Source of the DNA: Pseudomonadota bacterium
Lineage (GTDB): Bacteria; Pseudomonadota; Gammaproteobacteria; Burkholderiales; Burkholderiaceae_C
Reading direction: 5' to 3'
DNA: 64,000 bases
NCBI GenBank assembly: GCA_018241405.1
Contig: JAFEDY010000019.1
Location: forward strand, 59,125 to 123,124
A program made the position numbers and the translations under genes. The notes beneath the pieces were generated by a model. That model was given only the letters and a program-made list of their open reading frames with translations, made no database searches and was not told the DNA's origin. Numbering within the stretch: the stretch's first letter is position 1; each line of letters opens with the position of its first letter. Shown in pieces: positions 1 to 8,585 of the stretch.

Positions 1-2276
1 CCACGGCGGGGCTGGCGCTGGTGGAATATCTCAAGACCCATTACCCCGCCTGGAATCTGGTGGGCCGCGTGCATTTCAACCTGGCGGAAAACCGCAAGGA
101 TCCGGACGCGCCCTTCGCCTTTCTGGCCACCTACACCACGCGCCTGTCGGCCCATGGCAAGGCCCAGCATGTGCCGCTGTCGCAGGCGCTCAAGGAGTTT
201 TCGGGCCAGCGCAAGAAAGCGCAGCTGTTGTCGCTGCTGATGCCGGTGCAGCGCGCCGCGGCCGACTGCGCCTGGATCGCCGAGATGGTGGAAGCCGGCG
301 AGATCTACCACCCGCTGCGCTGGGAGGTGGCCGACGCGCTGCGCTTTCTCGCCGACCTGCCGCGCATGGAGACCGCGGGCATCGTCGTGCGCATGCCCGC
401 GCAGTGGCGCAGCGGCCGCCCGGCGCGGCCCCAGGTGCGCGTGGCGCTGGGCAGCCAGCTCGCCGGGGGCGTGGGGCTGGATGCGATGCTCGACTTTCAG
501 ATGGACGTGAGCCTGGATGGCGAACCGCTCAGCCCCGAGGAGATCCGCCAGTTGCTGGAGCAGGCCGGCGGCCTGCAGTGGATACGCGGCCAATGGGTGC
601 AGGTCGATGCGCGGCGCCTGTCGGGCCTGCTCGATCGCTTTCGCCAGATGCAGCAGGACGCCGAGCGTGGCATGCCGCTGGCCCAGGCCATGCGCCTGCT
701 GTCGGGTGCCGCGCTAGGGGGCGACGTCCCCGACCCCGACTGGAGCAGCATCAGCGCCGGCCCCTGGCTGGCGGAGGCGCTGCGCGGCCTGCGCACGCCC
801 GCGGCGCTGGCCGCCGTCGATCCGGGCCGGCTGCTGAAGGCCCAGCTGCGCCCCTACCAGCAGGAGGGCCTGCGCTGGCTGCACTTTCTCACGCGCCTGG
901 GGCTGGGCGCCTGCCTGGCCGACGACATGGGCCTGGGCAAGACCATCCAGGTGCTGGCCCTGCTGCTGGTCTTGAAGAAGGCCGCGCCCGGCGCCGGCCC
1001 CAGCCTGCTGGTGGCGCCGGCGTCGCTGCTGGCCAACTGGGCGCAGGAGGCCGAGCGCTTTGCCCCCAGCCTGCGCTGCCTGCTGGCCCACCCGTCGGCG
1101 CTGGCGCGTGCCGAGCTGCAGGCGCTCGATGCCGATGCGCTGGCCGGGTACGACCTCGTCATCACCACCTACGGCCAGCTCGCGCGCACCCCGGCCCTGG
1201 GCGCACAGCGCTGGCGCCTGGCCGTGCTGGACGAGGCCCAGGCCATCAAGAACCCCGCGGCCCAGCAGACCCGTGCGGTGAAGAAGCTGCAGGCCGGCAC
1301 GCGCATCGCGCTCACGGGCACGCCGGTGGAAAACCGCCTGTCCGACCTGTGGTCGATCTTCGACTTCACCCACCCCGGCCTGCTGGGCAGCGAGCGGGTG
1401 TTTGCCAACTTTGCCAAACGGCTGGCCGAATCGGGCCAGTACGCGCCCCTGCGCCAGCTGGTGGGGCCCTACATCTTGCGGCGCCTCAAGAGCGACAAGC
1501 GCGTCATCGCAGATCTGCCCGACAAGACCGAAGTCGCCGCCTGGTGCAGCCTGAGCGCCGTGCAGGCCACGCATTACCAGCAGGCCGTCAAGGCGCTGGA
1601 GCAGGCCCTGGAACGATCCGAGGGCATGGAGCGCAAGGGGCTCGTGCTCTCATTCTTGATGCGCCTGAAGCAGATCTGCAATCACCCCTCGCAATGGCTG
1701 GGCGACGGCGCCTGGCTGCCGGAGGCCAGCGGCAAGTTTGCGCGCCTGCGCGAGATCGCCGAGACCGTGGCCGCGCGGCAGGAGAAGATGCTGGTCTTCA
1801 CCCAGTTCCAGGAGACGACGGCGCCGCTGGCGGCGATTCTGGGCGGCGTTTTTGGGCGCGAAGGCCTGGTGCTGCATGGCGGCACGCCCGTGGCGCGGCG
1901 GCGCGAGCTGGTCAAGCGCTTTCAGGAGGACGAGCAAGTTCCGTTCTTCGTGCTGTCGATCAAGGCCGGCGGCTCGGGCCTGAACCTGACGGCCGCCTCG
2001 CATGTGGTGCACTTCGACCGCTGGTGGAACCCGGCGGTGGAAAACCAGGCCACCGACCGCGCCTACCGCATAGGCCAGCACCGCAACGTGCTGGTGCACA
2101 AGTTCATCGTCCGCGGCACCGTCGAAGAACGCATCGACGCCCTGATCCGAACCAAGCAGCAGCTGGTGCAGGACGTGGTCGAGGGCGGCGGCGAAATCAA
2201 CCTGACGGAGATGAGCGACGAGGCCTTGCTCAACCTGGTGAAACTTGACATACACGCGACAGGGAGTGACGCATGA
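1..2276 (+). CDS. SNF2-family DEAD/DEAH-box helicase, 5' end cut by the window edge
   Basis: This is an ATP-dependent SNF2/Swi2-type DNA or chromatin-like translocase. The frame is open from base 3 with no stop, so the true start lies outside the window and the visible part is about 757 residues. Walker A (DDMGLGKT) is at 921-944, the Walker B box reads DEAQ at 1230-1241, and the C-terminal helicase lobe carries GGSGLNL near 1970 and QATDRAYRIGQ at 2046-2078. The region before the ATPase resembles the SNF2-associated N-terminal extension seen in bacterial HepA-like proteins. Its stop overlaps the next start by 4 bp, so the two products are probably made together. The substrate is unknown; DNA repair, transcription recycling or defence roles are all possible. 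Confidence 0.9.
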   Translation, partial: TAGLALVEYLKTHYPAWNLVGRVHFNLAENRKDPDAPFAFLATYTTRLSAHGKAQHVPLSQALKEFSGQRKKAQLLSLLMPVQRAAADCAWIAEMVEAGEIYHPLRWEVADALRFLADLPRMETAGIVVRMPAQWRSGRPARPQVRVALGSQLAGGVGLDAMLDFQMDVSLDGEPLSPEEIRQLLEQAGGLQWIRGQWVQVDARRLSGLLDRFRQMQQDAERGMPLAQAMRLLSGAALGGDVPDPDWSSISAGPWLAEALRGLRTPAALAAVDPGRLLKAQLRPYQQEGLRWLHFLTRLGLGACLADDMGLGKTIQVLALLLVLKKAAPGAGPSLLVAPASLLANWAQEAERFAPSLRCLLAHPSALARAELQALDADALAGYDLVITTYGQLARTPALGAQRWRLAVLDEAQAIKNPAAQQTRAVKKLQAGTRIALTGTPVENRLSDLWSIFDFTHPGLLGSERVFANFAKRLAESGQYAPLRQLVGPYILRRLKSDKRVIADLPDKTEVAAWCSLSAVQATHYQQAVKALEQALERSEGMERKGLVLSFLMRLKQICNHPSQWLGDGAWLPEASGKFARLREIAETVAARQEKMLVFTQFQETTAPLAAILGGVFGREGLVLHGGTPVARRRELVKRFQEDEQVPFFVLSIKAGGSGLNLTAASHVVHFDRWWNPAVENQATDRAYRIGQHRNVLVHKFIVRGTVEERIDALIRTKQQLVQDVVEGGGEINLTEMSDEALLNLVKLDIHATGSDA

Positions 2277-3145
2277 GCTGGGGCTGGAAACCTTATGTGC
2301 CCGTGGCCAAGCGGCGCGCGCAGGCCGAGCGTGTCGTGCAAAAGGCCAGCAAGGCCGGACAGAGCCTGTCGCCCGTAAAGGTAGAGGGGCGCAGCATCGC
2401 CAACACCTTCTGGGGCAAGGCCTGGTGCGAGAACCTGGAGGCCTACAGCGACTTCGAAAACCGCCTGCCGCGCGGCAGAAGCTATCTGCGCAATGGCTCG
2501 GTCATCGACCTGCAGATCGCGCCGGGCAAGGTCATCGCCAAGGTCATGGGCTCCAGCCTCTACCAGATCGAGATCGGTATCAAACCCCTGCCGCCCGCGC
2601 AGTGGCAGACGCTGGTGGCTCACTGTACGGGCTCCATCGCCACGCTGGTGGAGCTGCTGCAGGGCAAGCTGTCGCAGGCGGTGATGACCAGGCTGTGCGA
2701 CCGCAAGCAGGGCATGTTCCCCACACCGGGCGAGATCGACCTGGGCTGCTCCTGCCCCGACTGGGCGCAGATGTGCAAGCATGTCGCCGCCGTGCTTTAC
2801 GGCGTGGGCGCGCGCCTGGACGAGAAGCCGGAGCTGCTGTTCGTGCTGCGCCAGGTGGATGCGCACGACCTGCTCACGGCCCAGGCGGGCGTGCTGTCCA
2901 CCCCGAAAAAAATGCCGGCCAAGGCCCGGGTGCTGGAGGATGCGGCCCTCGCGGACGTGTTCGGTATCGATCTGGTCGTGGCTGTGGAGGCCGTCGAGCC
3001 TGCCAAGCGTGAAAAAAGGGCGGCGGCGAAAAAGACGGCCGTGTCCGCCGTGAAGAAGGCACCAACGAAGAAGGCCGCGGCGAAAAAGGCGCCGGCCAAG
3101 AAGGCCGCCGCAAAAAAGACGGTCCCCAGGAAGACCGCGGCCTGA
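2273..3145 (+). CDS. SWIM zinc-finger protein with histone H1-like lysine/alanine tail
   Basis: This 290-residue protein carries a SWIM-type zinc site (C159, C161, C168, H170; pattern CxC...CxH), a fold linked to DNA or protein binding and often found beside SNF2 helicases. The last 45 residues are a low-complexity tail of KKAA/KKAP repeats, like histone H1-like bacterial proteins, which should bind DNA without sequence preference. The start ATG overlaps the helicase stop (ATGA). The inferred role is a DNA-binding partner of the upstream helicase. No enzymatic motif is visible. The family assignment is firm, the function is not. Confidence 0.88.
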   Translation: MSWGWKPYVPVAKRRAQAERVVQKASKAGQSLSPVKVEGRSIANTFWGKAWCENLEAYSDFENRLPRGRSYLRNGSVIDLQIAPGKVIAKVMGSSLYQIEIGIKPLPPAQWQTLVAHCTGSIATLVELLQGKLSQAVMTRLCDRKQGMFPTPGEIDLGCSCPDWAQMCKHVAAVLYGVGARLDEKPELLFVLRQVDAHDLLTAQAGVLSTPKKMPAKARVLEDAALADVFGIDLVVAVEAVEPAKREKRAAAKKTAVSAVKKAPTKKAAAKKAPAKKAAAKKTVPRKTAA

Positions 3146-3149
3146 AGCG

Positions 3150-3932
3150 CTATGCCCCGAGGGCAAACACCACGGGCGTGTGCTTGTCGGCGGGTAGTTG
3201 CAGCTGCTGCCACGCGCGCACGCTGTGGCTTTGCACCTGGCCCTGGGCCATGGTCAGGCCCGCGGCTACTGCCAGGCGGGTGCCGGGCTGCAGGGTTTGC
3301 AGCAGGGCCTGCCATAGCGCGGCGTTGCGGTAGGGCGTTTCGATGAACAGCTGTGTCTGGCCGGTCTTGAGCGCCAGCGTTTCCAGCGCTCGGATGCGCT
3401 GGGTGCGTTCGCCCGCGTCCTGCGGCAGGTAGCCGACGAAGGCGAAGTTCTGGCCATTGAGGCCGCTGGCCGCCAGCGCCAGCAAGAGCGACACCGGGCC
3501 CACCAGCGGCACCACGCGCGCGCCCAGGTCGTGCGCGGCGCGCACCACCGAGCTGCCGGGGTCGGCCACGGCGGGCATGCCGGCCTCGCTGACCAGGCCC
3601 ATGTCCTGCCCGGCCTGCAGCGGGGCGAGCAGGGCTCTGGCGTCAAAACTGGCATGGCCCTTGCCGCCGTGGTCGCCCTTCTTGTGCACCTCGCGCGGCA
3701 GTTCGGTGATCTGCTGCTGCTGCAGGGGAGTCGCCAGCGGGTGCAGGGCGTCTACGCGTTTCAGATAAGCGCGGCAGCTCTTGGCGTTTTCGCAGATCCA
3801 GTGCGTCAGTTGGGCGGCCTGGCGCAGCGTGCCATCGGGCAGCACCTCGGCCAGGGCGGTTTCGCCGTTGCAGCCAAAGTCCAGCGGCGCGGGCACCAGG
3901 TACAGCGTGCCCTTGGCGGCGGCTTGGTTCAT
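3150..3932 (-). CDS. RsmI-like SAM-dependent methyltransferase (tetrapyrrole methylase fold)
   Basis: This 260-residue protein belongs to the tetrapyrrole (corrin/porphyrin) methylase superfamily. The family hallmark SEAGMPAVADPG lies near residue 115 and is followed by the VPLVGPVSLLLALAASG segment, which matches the SAM-binding half of RsmI (16S rRNA 2'-O-methyltransferase). The N-terminal part differs from classical RsmI, so this is probably the shorter paralogue usually annotated just as a SAM-dependent methyltransferase. It starts with ATG and overlaps the end of the upstream maf-like gene by 4 bp, so the two are co-translated. An rRNA or other RNA substrate is possible, but the sequence alone does not settle it. 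Confidence 0.8.
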   Translation of the reverse strand: MNQAAAKGTLYLVPAPLDFGCNGETALAEVLPDGTLRQAAQLTHWICENAKSCRAYLKRVDALHPLATPLQQQQITELPREVHKKGDHGGKGHASFDARALLAPLQAGQDMGLVSEAGMPAVADPGSSVVRAAHDLGARVVPLVGPVSLLLALAASGLNGQNFAFVGYLPQDAGERTQRIRALETLALKTGQTQLFIETPYRNAALWQALLQTLQPGTRLAVAAGLTMAQGQVQSHSVRAWQQLQLPADKHTPVVFALGA

Positions 3933-4528
3933 GGCAGCACCAGGCCCGCGGCGCGCAGCATGCGGCAGGTGCGGATCAGCGGCAGTCCGACCAGGGCCGT
4001 GGGGTCGTCGCTGTCGATGGCGTCCAGCAGGGCGATGCCCAGGCCCTCGCTCTTGGCGCTGCCGGCGCAGTCGTAGGGCTGCTCGGCGCGCAGATAGCGT
4101 TCGATCTCGGCGTCAGAGAGCTCGCGAAAGCGCACGCGCACCGGAGCCAGATCCACCTGCTCAAAGCCCGTGGCCTGGCAGACCACGGCCACGGCGGTCT
4201 GGAAGATGACGGACTGGCCGCTCATACGGCGCAGCTGCGCCGTGGCGCGCACGTGGTTGCCGGGTTTGCCCAGCGACTCTCCGCCCAGGTCGGCGACCTG
4301 ATCCGAGCCGATGACGACGGCATCAGGGTGCTGCGCGGCCACCGCGCGGGCCTTGGCCAGGGCCAGGCGCTGCGCCAGGGCGCGGGGTGCCTCGCCCGCC
4401 AGCGGGGACTCATCGACCGCCGGGGCGGCCACATCAAAGGGCAGGCCCAGGCGGGCCAGGAGTTCGCGCCGGTAGCGCGAGGTCGATCCCAATACCAGGG
4501 AGCGGGGCAGGGGGGAGGGTTCCGGCAT
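3929..4528 (-). CDS. Maf family nucleotide pyrophosphatase, YceF type
   Basis: This 199-residue protein matches YceF, which hydrolyses 7-methyl-GTP and similar modified nucleotides as a house-cleaning enzyme in the cytoplasm. The N-terminal motif GSTSRYRRELL (residues 14-24) and the catalytic IGSDQV (residues 73-78) are present, followed by GKPGN and CAGSAKSEGLGI, as in Escherichia coli YceF. It is divergent from yceD with 26 bp between the starts, so one short region must hold both promoters. The association of yceF with yceD-rpmF-plsX is also seen in E. coli. The older name, septum formation inhibitor Maf, is less specific. Confidence 0.9.
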   Translation of the reverse strand: MPEPSPLPRSLVLGSTSRYRRELLARLGLPFDVAAPAVDESPLAGEAPRALAQRLALAKARAVAAQHPDAVVIGSDQVADLGGESLGKPGNHVRATAQLRRMSGQSVIFQTAVAVVCQATGFEQVDLAPVRVRFRELSDAEIERYLRAEQPYDCAGSAKSEGLGIALLDAIDSDDPTALVGLPLIRTCRMLRAAGLVLP

Positions 4529-4554
4529 GCCCTGATTCTCTTACACTGCCCGCC

Positions 4555-5106
4555 ATGACCAAGGAACATTCCCCCGACCGGCTGGACGTCAAGGCCTTTG
4601 CCCAGGCCGGCGCTCACCTGTCCGGTCATGACACGCTTCTCAAATACCAGCGCTTGGCCGAGGAGGCCAAGGGTCTGCACCCCGACCTTCGCGTGGACTG
4701 GATGGCCGATGGCGAGTTGCGCAGCTCCCATGGCATGGACGGCCAGGTCTGGCTGCGCCTGAAGGCCAGCGCAACCCTGCCCATGACCTGTCAGCGCTGC
4801 CTGCATCCGGTGGACGTGCCGCTAGAGGTGGAGCGCGAGTTTCGCTTCGTGGCCGACGAGGCCACTGCCGAAGCGCTTGACAACGACAGCGAGGAAGACC
4901 TGCTGGCGCTCAGCCGCGAGTTCAATCTGCGTGAGCTCATCGAGGATGAATTGCTGATGGCGCTGCCCGTGGTGCCGCGCCATGACGAATGCCCCGACGA
5001 GGTCAGGCTCGCGTCAAGCGATGAGGATTTCGAAGAGGCCAGCGCGCACAAACCCAACCCGTTTGCGGCCCTGGCGGGATTGCGCAAGGACAAGCCCACC
5101 CCGTAG
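4555..5106 (+). CDS. yceD: YceD family (DUF177) protein, large rRNA accumulation factor
   Basis: This 183-residue protein belongs to the DUF177/YceD family, which in E. coli and plants is needed for normal 23S rRNA accumulation. A Cys pair (CQRC, about residues 79-82) sits in the expected place and a further Cys follows near residue 145. The C-terminal NPFAALAGLRKD is typical of the family. I chose the ATG at 4555 because family similarity begins there; an upstream in-frame extension would run into the divergent yceF promoter. It precedes rpmF, the conserved arrangement yceD-rpmF-plsX-fab. Confidence 0.92.
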   Translation: MTKEHSPDRLDVKAFAQAGAHLSGHDTLLKYQRLAEEAKGLHPDLRVDWMADGELRSSHGMDGQVWLRLKASATLPMTCQRCLHPVDVPLEVEREFRFVADEATAEALDNDSEEDLLALSREFNLRELIEDELLMALPVVPRHDECPDEVRLASSDEDFEEASAHKPNPFAALAGLRKDKPTP

Positions 5107-5150
5107 CCCTCTCCCTGTTAGCTTACTTCGGGGCGCAAGCGCATTTGTCA

Positions 5151-5156
5151 TATAAT
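5151..5156 (+). promoter_or_regulatory. Candidate -10 box for rpmF-plsX-fab
   Basis: A perfect TATAAT lies 85 bp before rpmF, in the only AT-rich patch of the yceD-rpmF gap. I found no convincing -35 at 16-18 bp, so the promoter call rests mainly on the -10 and its position. Many bacteria transcribe rpmF separately from yceD, which agrees. Confidence 0.45.
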
Positions 5157-5241
5157 GGCAGGCTTCGCGCGAAACCCCCTCGTGTCTTTAATGGGCTGAT
5201 CGCGTTTTTTACCAACCCCTTCAAGACCCTAGGAGCCGATC

Positions 5242-5424
5242 ATGGCTGTTCAGCAAAACAAGAAGTCCCCCTCCAAGCGCGGCATGCACCGTTCGCACAA
5301 CGCCCTGACGGTGCCCGGCATTGCCGTCGAGCCCACCACCGGCGAAACCCATATGCGCCACCACATCAGCCCCAACGGTTTCTACCGTGGCCGCCAGGTG
5401 CTGAAGAACAAGTCCGAAGCCTGA
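5242..5424 (+). CDS. rpmF: 50S ribosomal protein L32
   Basis: This 60-residue basic protein begins [19 protein letters not shown] and contains the [14 protein letters not shown] segment typical of L32 from Proteobacteria. It is a structural component of the large ribosomal subunit. The start has an AGGAG-like sequence about 8 bp upstream (5229-5234). It has the usual position between yceD and plsX. The zinc-binding Cys pairs found in some L32 proteins are absent, so it is the C-minus form. Confidence 0.98.
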   Translation: MAVQQNKKSPSKRGMHRSHNALTVPGIAVEPTTGETHMRHHISPNGFYRGRQVLKNKSEA

Positions 5425-5435
5425 TCCAGGCTGCC

Positions 5436-5486
5436 CAACAACGGGCCCGTTGCTACACATGAGGTAGCGCGGGCCTTTGTTGTTTT
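5436..5486 (+). terminator. Imperfect hairpin with short T run between rpmF and plsX
   Basis: The arms 5436-5456 and 5463-5482 pair imperfectly around a 6-base loop and are followed by TTTT. Because plsX and the fab genes follow in the same direction, this is likely a partial terminator that lets ribosomal protein mRNA exceed enzyme mRNA. Confidence 0.5.
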
Positions 5487-5534
5487 GGCGTGCTGGAATG
5501 ACAATCAACTTCCTGACGGACCGACTACCCGCCG

Positions 5535-6566
5535 ATGATCACACTGGCTGTTGACTGTATGGGGGGCGACCATGGCCCCGGTGTCACGCTTCCCGCGTGC
5601 CGCCAGTTTCTAGAGCATCACCCCGAGGCACGCCTGCTATTGGTGGGTCAGCCTGCCAGCCTGCAGGCGTTCACGCATGAGCGCGCCATGGTGGTGGCGG
5701 CCTCCGAGGTCGTCACCATGGACGACCCTGTAGAGGTGGCGCTGCGGCGCAAGAAGGATTCCTCCATGCGCGTGGCCATTCAGCAGGTCAAGGATGGTGC
5801 GGCGCAGGCGGCGGTGTCGGCCGGCAACACCGGTGCGCTGATGGCGATTGCGCGTTACCTGCTCAAGACGCTGGACGGCATAGACCGCCCGGCCATCGCC
5901 TTTGGTCTTCCCAATGCCAAAGGGACGGACACCACCATGCTGGATCTGGGCGCCAACGTGGACTGCACGGCCGAGCATCTGCTGCAGTTTGCCGTGATGG
6001 GCTCGGCCCTGGTGTCCGCTCTCAAGAACCAGGACGCACCCAGCGTGGGTTTGCTCAATATTGGCGAAGAGCTCATCAAAGGCAGCGAAGTCATTAAAAA
6101 GTCCGGAGAATTGCTGCGTTCTGCGGCTAACTGCGGTGATTTGAATTTTTACGGCAATGTCGAGGGCAACGACATCTTCAAGGGTACTGTGGATATCGTG
6201 GTCTGCGATGGCTTCGTGGGCAATGTGACACTCAAGGCCAGCGAGGGGGTGGCGGCGATGATTGTCGGCGGGCTCAAGCAGGAGTTCTCGCGCAACATCT
6301 TCACTAAGCTGGCGGCCGTGATTGCCTATCCCGTACTGTCTGCGCTGATGCGGCGCATGGATCATCGGCGCTACAACGGCGCCGCCCTGCTCGGCCTGCG
6401 CGGCCTGGTGTTCAAGAGCCATGGCTCGGCCGATGCGCTGGCCTTCGAACAGGCCCTGAACCGGGCGTATGATGCGGCCCGCAACAACCTGCTCGACCGC
6501 GTCCGGGCGCGGGTTGCGCATGCGGCGCCCCTGCTGGCCGCCGCAGGCGCCCAGCCTGCACCCTGA
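5535..6566 (+). CDS. plsX: Phosphate acyltransferase PlsX
   Basis: This 343-residue protein converts acyl-ACP to acyl-phosphate, the first step of phosphatidic acid synthesis together with PlsY. It begins with the family signature [12 protein letters not shown] and contains GNTGALM and NIGEE segments typical of PlsX. The length matches the family. It lies 110 bp after rpmF and 31 bp before fabH. The enzyme is cytoplasmic and membrane-associated. The ATG at 5535 is the only start that gives the conserved N-terminus. Confidence 0.97.
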   Translation: MITLAVDCMGGDHGPGVTLPACRQFLEHHPEARLLLVGQPASLQAFTHERAMVVAASEVVTMDDPVEVALRRKKDSSMRVAIQQVKDGAAQAAVSAGNTGALMAIARYLLKTLDGIDRPAIAFGLPNAKGTDTTMLDLGANVDCTAEHLLQFAVMGSALVSALKNQDAPSVGLLNIGEELIKGSEVIKKSGELLRSAANCGDLNFYGNVEGNDIFKGTVDIVVCDGFVGNVTLKASEGVAAMIVGGLKQEFSRNIFTKLAAVIAYPVLSALMRRMDHRRYNGAALLGLRGLVFKSHGSADALAFEQALNRAYDAARNNLLDRVRARVAHAAPLLAAAGAQPAP

Positions 6567-6597
6567 CCGGCCGTGGCCCTTCCAGGTCCTTCTATTA

Positions 6598-7578
6598 ATG
6601 AGACGCTACTCCCGCATTACCGGCACCGGCAGCTACCTGCCGCCGCGCCGTGTGACCAATGATGACCTGGTTGCCCAACTGGCCGGGCAGGGCATCGAAA
6701 CCTCCGATGACTGGATCGTGGAGCGCACTGGCATTCGCGCGCGCCATTTCGCCGAGCGCGACGTGGCCGCCAGCGACCTGGCGCTTGAGGCTTCACGCCA
6801 AGCCCTTGAGGCGGCCGGCCGACAGGCGCAGGACATCGACCTGATCATCGTCGCCACGTCCACGCCGGACATGGTCTTCCCCTCGACGGCCGCCATCCTG
6901 CAGCACAAGCTGGGTATTACCAACGGCTGCCCGGTGTTCGACGTGCAGGCCGTCTGCAGCGGCTTTGTCTATGCGCTGACGGTGGCCGACGCCATGATCC
7001 AGACGGGGGCCGCCAAACGGGCTCTGGTGGTGGGCGCCGAGGTCTTCAGCCGCATCCTGGACTTCCAGGACCGCACCACCTGCGTGCTGTTCGGCGACGG
7101 CGCCGGCGCCGTGGTGCTGGAGGCTTCCGATGCGCCCGGCATCCTGGCCAGCGCCCTGCACGCCGACGGCAGCCATGTGGGCATCCTGTGCGTGCCGGGC
7201 AATGTCTATGGCGGGCAGGTTCTGGGTGATCCGCTGCTCAAGATGGATGGCCAGGCGGTGTTCAAGCTGGCCGTGGGCGTGCTGGAAAAGGCCGCGCGTG
7301 CCACGCTGGACAAGGCCGGGCTCACGGAAGCCGACATCGACTGGCTGATTCCGCACCAGGCCAACATCCGCATCATGCAAAGCACGGCGCGCCGGCTCAA
7401 GTTGCCCATGGACAAGGTGGTGGTCACGGTGGACCAGCATGGCAACACCTCGGCTGCGTCCATACCGCTGGCCCTGGACCATGCCGTGCGCGCGGGCCGG
7501 GTCAGGCCGGGCCAGACCGTCATGCTCGAAGGCGTGGGCGGTGGCTTTACCTGGGGTGCCGTACTCCTGAAAATGTAG
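6598..7578 (+). CDS. fabH: 3-oxoacyl-ACP synthase III (KAS III)
   Basis: This 326-residue enzyme condenses acetyl-CoA with malonyl-ACP to start fatty-acid synthesis. The catalytic triad is visible: Cys120 (DVQAVCSGF), His in PHQANIRI, and Asn in GNTSAAS. The C-terminal GGGFTWGA motif is also typical. The ATG at 6598 gives the standard start ([10 protein letters not shown]); longer reading in frame overlaps plsX and has no family similarity. It lies in the plsX-fabH-fabD-fabG-acpP-fabF cluster. Confidence 0.97.
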   Translation: MRRYSRITGTGSYLPPRRVTNDDLVAQLAGQGIETSDDWIVERTGIRARHFAERDVAASDLALEASRQALEAAGRQAQDIDLIIVATSTPDMVFPSTAAILQHKLGITNGCPVFDVQAVCSGFVYALTVADAMIQTGAAKRALVVGAEVFSRILDFQDRTTCVLFGDGAGAVVLEASDAPGILASALHADGSHVGILCVPGNVYGGQVLGDPLLKMDGQAVFKLAVGVLEKAARATLDKAGLTEADIDWLIPHQANIRIMQSTARRLKLPMDKVVVTVDQHGNTSAASIPLALDHAVRAGRVRPGQTVMLEGVGGGFTWGAVLLKM

Positions 7579-7620
7579 CTTTTAGCGCTTTCTGTATAAG
7601 CGTTAGAGGCTTTTTAAAAA
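7574..7620. repeat. Dispersed short palindromic repeat, copy between fabH and fabD
   Basis: The gap holds an AGCGCTTTCTGTATAAGCG-type dyad followed by GAGGC and a T run. Related pieces recur at 20754, 22351, 22815, 29412, 51264 and inside coding sequence at 56501. It fills the whole fabH-fabD spacer up to the ribosome-binding region. Confidence 0.6.
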
Positions 7621-7631
7621 GTTTATCGACC

Positions 7632-8585
7632 ATGTCTAAATCCTTTGCTTTCGTGTTTCCAGGTCAGGGTTCGCAGTCGGTAGGCATGCTGGACGCCTGG
7701 GGCGAGCACCCCGTGGTGGCCGAGACGCTGCGCGAGGCCTCCGATGCGCTGGGCGAGGACGTCGCCGCGCTGATCCACGCCGGCCCCAAGGAGGCACTGG
7801 CCCTGACCACCAACACCCAGCCCGTGATGCTGGTGGCCGGAGTGGCCGCCTGGCGCGTGTGGCGCGCCGAAGGCGGCGCGCTGCCGGCGTTCGTGGCCGG
7901 GCATTCGCTGGGCGAATATTCGGCCCTCGTGGCCTCGGGCGTGCTGACGCTGGCCCAGGCCGCGCCCCTGGTGCGCCTGCGCGCCGCCGCCATGCAGGAG
8001 GCCGTGCCCGTGGGCGTGGGCGCCATGGCAGCCATCCTGGGGCTGGATGCCGTCAAGGTCATCGCCGGCTGCGCCGAGGCCACGACCGGCTTCGGCGCCG
8101 GTTCGCCCGAGGTGGTCGAGGCCGTGAACTTCAACGACCCCGTCCAGACGGTGATCGCCGGTACCAAGGCCGGCGTGGACAAGGCCTGCGAGCTGCTCAA
8201 GGCGGCCGGCGCCAAACGCGCCCTGCCGCTGCCCGTGTCGGCGCCCTTCCACTCCAGCCTGATGAGGCCCGCGGCTGAGAAGCTGCGCGCGGCGCTGGCC
8301 GCTCTGCCATTGTCTGCCCCGCAGATCCCCGTGTTGAACAACGTGGATGTGGCTGTGCAAAGCGATGCCGACGCCATCCGCGACGCCCTGTACCGCCAGG
8401 CCTTCGGCCCCGTGCGCTGGGTGGAATGCGTGCAGGCCTTGAAGGCCCGTGGCGTCACGCATGTGATCGAATGCGGCCCCGGCAAGGTGCTGGCCGGCAT
8501 GACCAAACGCATAGACGCCGAACTGGTTGGCGCCTCTCTGTTCGACCCGGCCACGCTGGCCGAAACCAAGGAGCTGCTGGCATGA
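7632..8585 (+). CDS. fabD: Malonyl-CoA:ACP transacylase
   Basis: This 317-residue enzyme loads malonate onto ACP. It has the N-terminal FPGQGSQ (residues 9-15), the nucleophile motif GHSLGE with Ser92, and the catalytic His in the SAPFHSSLM segment near residue 207. Length and motif order match bacterial FabD. Its stop overlaps the fabG start (ATGA), so the pair is translationally coupled. Confidence 0.97.
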   Translation: MSKSFAFVFPGQGSQSVGMLDAWGEHPVVAETLREASDALGEDVAALIHAGPKEALALTTNTQPVMLVAGVAAWRVWRAEGGALPAFVAGHSLGEYSALVASGVLTLAQAAPLVRLRAAAMQEAVPVGVGAMAAILGLDAVKVIAGCAEATTGFGAGSPEVVEAVNFNDPVQTVIAGTKAGVDKACELLKAAGAKRALPLPVSAPFHSSLMRPAAEKLRAALAALPLSAPQIPVLNNVDVAVQSDADAIRDALYRQAFGPVRWVECVQALKARGVTHVIECGPGKVLAGMTKRIDAELVGASLFDPATLAETKELLA

